Shown piece by piece: positions 58,691-64,000 of a stretch of 64,000 nucleotides of DNA; the first letter of the stretch is position 1; each line of letters starts with the position of its first letter. A program made the position numbers and the translations under genes. The notes under the pieces were generated by a model. That model searched no databases. It saw only the letters and a list, made by a program, of their open reading frames with translations, and was not told the origin of the DNA. This DNA is from Pyrus communis (taxonomy: Eukaryota; Streptophyta; Magnoliopsida; Rosales; Rosaceae): the NCBI RefSeq assembly GCF_963583255.1, contig NC_084817.1, positions 5,309,043 through 5,373,042 of the forward strand. Direction: 5' to 3'.

Positions 58691-61060
58691 GTGTATTAAA
58701 ACACGTCAACATATCTCAAAAAAGCCCCTTCCTAACTTCTTCCACATATAAACCCACTATCACATGCTTCCAAACACACCACCAAAACCATCACAAAGTG
58801 GGCCAGTATTTGAAAACGAGTTTCAGGCTCGTATTTCAAATTACACGTTTTGGGTTTAGTTTCTAGCACAGGTAGATTAAACGACTGTAGTTAGGAGAAG
58901 GCTGAAATGTATCTGAGTCTTTCTAATCCCCTACAAGAGTGGATTGTTGTAACAAAGCCACCAGCTATGCCTCATTTAAAGGGAATAAAAAGCATCCCAC
59001 CACTTTTCTCATCACATTTTCTGTTTTCTTCTACTGGTGATCACTAGAAGTTTCCCCTATTAAGATTTTTTTTAAACCACTCAGTTTGTTGTAGGAGGTT
59101 TTCTGTCGATCTCAAGTACATAACAGTAACGATGTATATATTTGTGATAACTTCACTATTTAGCAATATCGTAACTTATTGCGGCGCTATGAGTGCATCG
59201 TAGACGTTTTTGTAAATTTAGTCTGTTTACCAATAAAACTTCAAGCTTTTGACATGAAAATATATGGGCTGCGTGCTATGCCAAACGACATCGTAGGTAA
59301 GCAGTGACTTCACCTTGCGACATGGACCTATTCACTACTTAAACACTTATCTTTTCATGCCCAGCTGGCTCTATTCGTTTCTTCTTCTTTTTTTTTCCGT
59401 TTTTTCTGTTTTGTTTTAGATAATTGTTTAAACAAGTGATTAACCACATATTAACTGATGTTCTTATGTCTGGCTTTAAAAAAATAAATATAATTAATAA
59501 TTCTTAAATAATTGCTAAACAACATCTACTTTTGGGGTGTCCCTGTATGTATGGTAGCTTAGCAACATCCGAAATGCAAAACACGATTTGAATGACATAT
59601 GTCATCGTCCCCAACTCCGGAGAAATATGTATTTAACACCGGAAATTATTATTAATCTCATTTATATTATAACACGTGATTATAGTTTTATATATTAGAA
59701 AACTCTTTTTTCATCTCTATTGTAACAGACCAATTAGTTATACCGCACTTCAGGACGGTGCTCAACGGTTTCTTCCTAACTCATGGGTGTCAAGGGACTC
59801 TTTACTTGTACGTGTACTTTTATCTTTTTTTATAATGCCAAACTCTACGTCTTTGGTCTACTCTTACTCATCATTCTACTCACCTTAATCGTTAATCTAA
59901 TCCTAGTAACTAATCCCACTTCTTGTTAGCCACAAAGCAACTTATTAATCATTTTGTTTTAATTAGACTTAAGAGGAAATTTAGATAAACTCAAAGGGTA
60001 GGCCAGTCCTCTCTCTGTTGAGTGTCCTCATTTTTTAAGAAAAATTAACGAAAATAACAAAATAAAGGTGTAAGTGTTCTTATTTTTTAAGAAAAACTAA
60101 CGAAAATGAAAAAATAAAGGTATAAGTGAATAGTATATGAAGTGACTTTTCAAAATAAAAATATCATTTTCGTTAAAAGTGAACAATGCAATGCCGAAAG
60201 TATTTCATTAAGATTCTCTATTTTTTAGTGCAGTTGGCAAAAGGCAGCAACCTTCCGGGTCTTTAAGTATTAGGCCACATGGCAGACTGAATCCTACACA
60301 CCTCCACCTAAAACTCTTAGGCGATAAGGCATTTATTTCTTTTAAGGCTGATGCTATCTATACCTTTATTTTACTTCTTTCATATTTTTTTGTTAATTTC
60401 TGTTGTTTGATTTTTTTTAATTCATTCGATCAACACAGTCAAAAGTGTGAATAACACCACCCTTCCTTCAAGTAAGAAATTCACACTACTCTTAACGTTT
60501 GATTATTCACGTATTCATCAAAATATAACCCCACATAACAAGACCAAAATAACTAACATCTCTTGACCATGTTGTTCTAAATTATAGTATCTGTGACGAA
60601 TTGTTCTAGCGATGCGATATTTCCTTTAGCACACTCTGTTTCAAGTACAAATGATCTCCGCTTCTCCATTTAGTTTAATGTAATATTAATTGTGATATTA
60701 ACCCTTCACTAGGTCAGTAATCCAGATGCTTTGCAGATGTTCTTGTTGCTTTCTAGCAAGCGCGAGAGCCAACCATCCCAGAAAAGCCGTCTAAATGGAG
60801 GAGTCAAATTCAAACATAATCAAAAGGTCCTTCCACAAAGTACAAGTGGGCGACACAAAATATATTCCAGGTCAACATAAAATTTGTGATACGAACGACG
60901 AATTAGAAAACTGTTGAGTGTTGAGTTAGTACACGACAATTTATGGGTCTTTTGTGCAATTAACTTAGCAAGTAGTTTAGGATATTGTGGCTGCTAAAAC
61001 GTGTACATTGAATTAGAAAGCAGGATTTGACATACAGATTTACTAGTTTGTACTTTAAAA
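58691..61060. other. Non-coding end of duplication copy 2
   Basis: 58691-59380 parallels copy 1 (46070-47050). 59380-60960 has no partner there, and holds a run of family B MITE-like sequence at 60035-60225. No gene is seen. Confidence 0.5.
60035..60225. mobile_element. MITE family B, copy 3, with an internal partial duplication
   Basis: TTAAGAAAAATTAACGAAAAT occurs at 60037 and again at about 60096. The second is followed by the rest of the element (GTGAATAGTATATGAAGTGA). Confidence 0.6.
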
Positions 61061-62520
61061 TAGAGGCCGATGAAGTTGAAACACACAAACAAGAGAGTAA
61101 GTGATATATACGATGAAGTACCTTAACAACGTATAAAATTAAATGTGACGAGTCACTTAAATTTACATGATCGTTAGTAAAATTGTTTTTTATTTTATTC
61201 AAGATTGCTAAGTGGAATATCACACTATCAAACTATATCGGACAATCATGCCACGCCATCTAGTTATTCTTACATCCAAGACATAAAAGAACTTACAAAT
61301 GATACTAACACTACGTATTCGGGCGCCATTCACTCACTTACGATCCAACTTAATGACTCTCGGCTTGACAACTACGTGGTACCGACGTCCAATTAAGAAG
61401 GCCTCTCATAAAGTGAACCAAATTTAACTTAATTCTTGAACCAAAATAATGCGGTAGTAATTAGAGACTGTCTCAAAGTGGACTAACCGTCACCTCATAG
61501 TTTAACGTCAATTCTCGTGCCAACATTATAAAACGAGAAATACCAAGGATACTCTCTAAAAGTGAGATTCCCATGAACTCTATGCCACCTCATGGTTTTT
61601 GACATAATATTTTATAATATTAGCATGAGAAGGGACGTTAAACTGTGAGATGGCAGAGAATCCATGTAGAGCCCAACTTTGAAAGAGTGTCTTAAGCATT
61701 TCTCTTAGAAAACAATGTGCCAAAAATATAAGATGATAAATATTTTATGTTAATGCGCACATGAGAGAATTTCATTTATATGATTCTAGTGTGCTCATTA
61801 GGTGATTGAGAAAATTAATGCGCACATGAAATACCAATCAAAGTTTAATGCTTCACAAACCACAGGCTAATTAAAGTAATGTGATATAAGAATTTTTGTA
61901 GTAATCAGATTACAAACCCCAATTAAAGGCAAAGATTTCCCCAACATTTACAAATGGGGTGCCTAAAATTAGGCATGCACAAAAGACCCCTCATCCGCAG
62001 TCTCTGTGCACCACTAGTTAAACACAGTCAATCTCCACCACACTAACTAAACACCCCACGGGATTAGGCCTTAATCACCCCTAATTAAGCAATGACGGTG
62101 GTGCTTTGACTGAGATTTCAAGTTGCCAACTTCCAATTTGACAAACCCATCTCTGAAGTTATCAACTAATACAGCGTGTGAAGGAATCGAAAGTACCAGG
62201 AAATGTCGCTGCGGTTCCTTGAATGTGGGGAGCAAATACAACGTCGGCTGCTTTCTGATTGGAAGTTGGAAATTAGATTGGACCCGACCGCGTTTACTCA
62301 TCTTTTCCAATCTTATAAAGTAACAAAGTAACAAAATTTAAATTATCCTAATTTATGCTACAGGGATTCGAAATTGAGTGCGGTGTATATTTATAATGTT
62401 CTAATCGACCGCTTAGTGTTTTTTTTTTTTTTTTTTTTTTTTTTTTCCTAACAAACAATGTCTACATTAAGAGAGTAAGGAAGTAGACTAAGTCCCACAA
62501 TAGACTAACAATAATATGGT
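61061..62520. other. Intergenic with MITE family C copy 3
   Basis: The family C element at 61535-61704 has facing ends GAGAAATACCAAGGATAC and AAGCATTTCTCT. A weak minus-strand frame (62334-62071, with MSKRGRVQSNFQLP) has no recognised relative. A run of about 28 T lies at 62419-62446. Confidence 0.45.
61535..61704. mobile_element. MITE family C, copy 3
   Basis: 170 bp with terminal inverted repeats of about 15 bp and the internal GACATAATATTTTATAATAT core shared with 57920. Confidence 0.7.
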
Positions 62521-62522
62521 TT

Positions 62523-62690
62523 AAATGTAAGGAAAACCAAAAAAAATGACTTGAAAATTTTAAATTTTAATGATAAGAACAAAATAAAGGGTAAGGTGAA
62601 TAGTACCATAATTGACTTTTTAGTGTAAAAATGTGATTTTTTATTAAAGTGAACAGTACCAAGAACTTTTCCTTAAAGTTCCCTTAAATT
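62523..62690. mobile_element. MITE family B, copy 4
   Basis: AAGGAAAACCAAAAAAAATG...CCTTAAAGTTCCCTTA, in the same orientation as the copy nested in APT-A intron 3. Confidence 0.7.
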
Positions 62691-62995
62691 TATGCTACAA
62701 TGATTTGAAATTGAGTGCGAGTGTATATTTATAATGTTCTAATCGATTGGCTTAGTTTTTTTTTTTTTTTTTTTTTAACACACGACGTCTACATTAAATT
62801 CGCCTTCAGCGAGAAATCTCATACTTACAAATAAAAATGAATACCACTAAATTGTAGTATTAAGTGACATTGACTGACTTGGTTATATTTATTAATTTGT
62901 GAATTGCATATGTTATAAGACAATCGAAACAACTAAAGGAACCAAAACTAAAACAGATAAAAGTCGCAAAAATGTTTATACATCCCAAAATAAGG

Positions 62996-63190
62996 AAAGG
63001 GATCATCTTCGGATCTCTTCCTCCGAATCCACCAAGTTTAAGAATCCATACCATTGAAATTTGATTCAACGACTAAAGTTATTATAACTTTTAAAGTGAA
63101 CCCCTATTTGTAATCGTTGGATCAAATTTCAACGGTCTGAATTTTCAAATTTGATGAATTAAGAGAAAAAGATCTGAAAATGATCCCTTC
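62996..63190. mobile_element. Small fold-back MITE
   Basis: The left arm AAGGGATCATCTTCGGATCT and the reverse of the right arm AAGGGATCATTTTCAGATCT match over most of their length. Inner arms also pair (TTGAAATTTGATTCAACGA with the reverse of TCGTTGGATCAAATTTCAA). About 195 bp, non-coding. Confidence 0.75.
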
Positions 63191-63219
63191 TCTGAAAATA
63201 AAGCATGAAATCGTACTAA

Positions 63220-63557
63220 GGCTTGGTTTGTTACTGAGGTGATTCTGAAAAAAGCTGGTATAAAAAAAAGCTGAGAGTTGTTTTTGTGTTTGGTAAACAT
63301 TCAGCTTCAACTTTTTTTCACAGTTTTGGGTGAAAAAAAACAAAAACAAGAAGCTGCAAAACCCAACTTTGAAAAACCGGCTTTTTTTCACGTTTTACAT
63401 AAGAGTTTACCAAACACTATAATACTGCTCTTTTTTTTCAAAAGCACTTTTACAAAAAAGTTTACCAAACACTCTGCTACTTTATTTCACAGCTGCTTAT
63501 TCTCACAACACAGCAGAAGCAGTTTTTTTTTAAAGCACAGTAATACCAAACCAGCCC
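63220..63557. mobile_element. MITE family A, copy 3
   Basis: 338 bp, starting GCTTGGTTTGTTACTGAGG and ending TAATACCAAACCAGCCC, with TSD TAA at 63217-63219 and 63558-63560. It shares GTGTTTGGTAAAC and AGCAGAAGCAGTTTTTTTT subterminal motifs with the other two copies. Confidence 0.82.
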
Positions 63558-63560
63558 TAA

Positions 63561-64000
63561 GACATTATACTCGGTACAACTAAAACCCCAAAACAACACG
63601 TAAACCCGGACCGCGTTTGTTTGAGAAATTATAAAGAAGATTTAGAAAGTGTCCACTCTCTCTAGACCCTTGACTTTGAAACCGTCTTCGGTATTTGGGC
63701 CCCAAGTCTTCTGTAGTTAAAAAGTTAAATAAAAACCGAGTCCAGTTGTGGGCCCACACACCCAGGCGGTAGGCACCCCTTCCGTTCTTTGACCCACTCC
63801 AGTCCTCCTTGGCCATCAAGAAAACTCAACCCCCCACCCCACCCAAATATAAACGTGGTAAATTTCGTTGCCCTCAAGTCTCTCTTTTATTTCCCAAATA
63901 ATTAAAATAAAATAAAAAGGAGGATATTTAATTTTAAACGGACACTACTACTTCCTCCCACTTGGACCGCAACTTCCCCTCCCTTCCTCATCGCTTTATA
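63561..64000. other. Right-edge spacer, possibly promoter of a gene beyond the window
   Basis: Base composition turns C-rich on the plus strand after 63770 (CAACCCCCCACCCC; CTTCCCCTCCCTTCCTC), as often seen just upstream of plant transcription starts. No coding sequence is supported inside the window. Confidence 0.35.

Larger units (their letters stand above)
47610..61060. repeat. Segmental duplication, copy 2 (expanded by insertions)
   Basis: It begins with the partner of the 40120 edge (ATTCCCGATGCATGATTTGG near 47619) and ends with the partners of the 47060-47120 edge at 60985-61060. Insertions account for the extra length: 47.8-53.4 kb (Cassandra, 3.17-kb solo LTR, fold-back element), a hAT-like element at 56089-57741, a MITE at 58468-58687, and further sequence at 59380-60960. 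Confidence 0.75.

Noticed and set aside
62071..62334. 87-aa minus-strand frame near the right edge
   Set aside because: No recognisable domain and no supporting gene structure.
1..64000. A new defence, secretion or biosynthetic gene cluster
   Set aside because: The only host genes are an RRM protein, an RSL bHLH factor and two APT copies. Nothing links them into a system, and the remaining coding traces are transposon-derived.

Overview
The window is nuclear DNA of a flowering plant. It has split genes with GT-AG introns, AT-rich spacers, many miniature transposons (MITEs), and LTR retrotransposons of plant type. The mix (a Cassandra element, long Ty3/gypsy LTRs, several MITE families) suggests a woody eudicot, possibly Rosaceae such as apple or pear; that genus-level guess is inference. 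I see no bacterial, plastid or viral genome features, no CRISPR array and no tRNA or full rRNA gene.

Four host genes can be supported, all on the minus strand. (1) At 1-3103 are the first three exons of an RRM-containing nuclear protein whose 3' part lies off the left edge. (2) At 30265-32152 is an intact four-exon bHLH factor of the class II RSL (root-hair) family, 360 aa. (3) and (4) At 40511-43390 and 53572-55564 are two intact six-exon adenine phosphoribosyltransferase genes of 183 aa each, lying in a direct duplication (about 40.1-47.1 kb and 47.6-61.1 kb).

Most of the rest is transposons, many resolved to the base by their target-site duplications (TSDs). 5.2-9.9 kb: a decayed hAT element whose transposase reading frame is split by a Cassandra solo LTR. 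10.2-25.7 kb: a 14.8-kb Tat-like Ty3/gypsy element on the minus strand with an extra reading frame on the opposite strand. It is itself broken by a 2.47-kb solo LTR and a degenerate Cassandra solo LTR. A 647-bp Copia-like solo LTR sits exactly at its right edge and hides its TSD. 26.2-28.6 kb: a 5'-truncated LINE. 47.8-53.4 kb: a block that swells the second duplication copy, holding a complete Cassandra element, a 3.17-kb solo LTR and a 916-bp fold-back element with a 9-bp TSD. 56.1-57.7 kb: another decayed hAT-like element.

The most informative biology is the duplicated APT locus. Each copy carries its own MITE of one TAA-TSD family, and the other copy preserves the empty site. This orders the events, and the two genes have unrelated sequence just upstream of the coding region. 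I did not find a convincing undescribed enzymatic or defence system. The novelty here is in structure: nested insertions, displaced TSDs and paralogue divergence.
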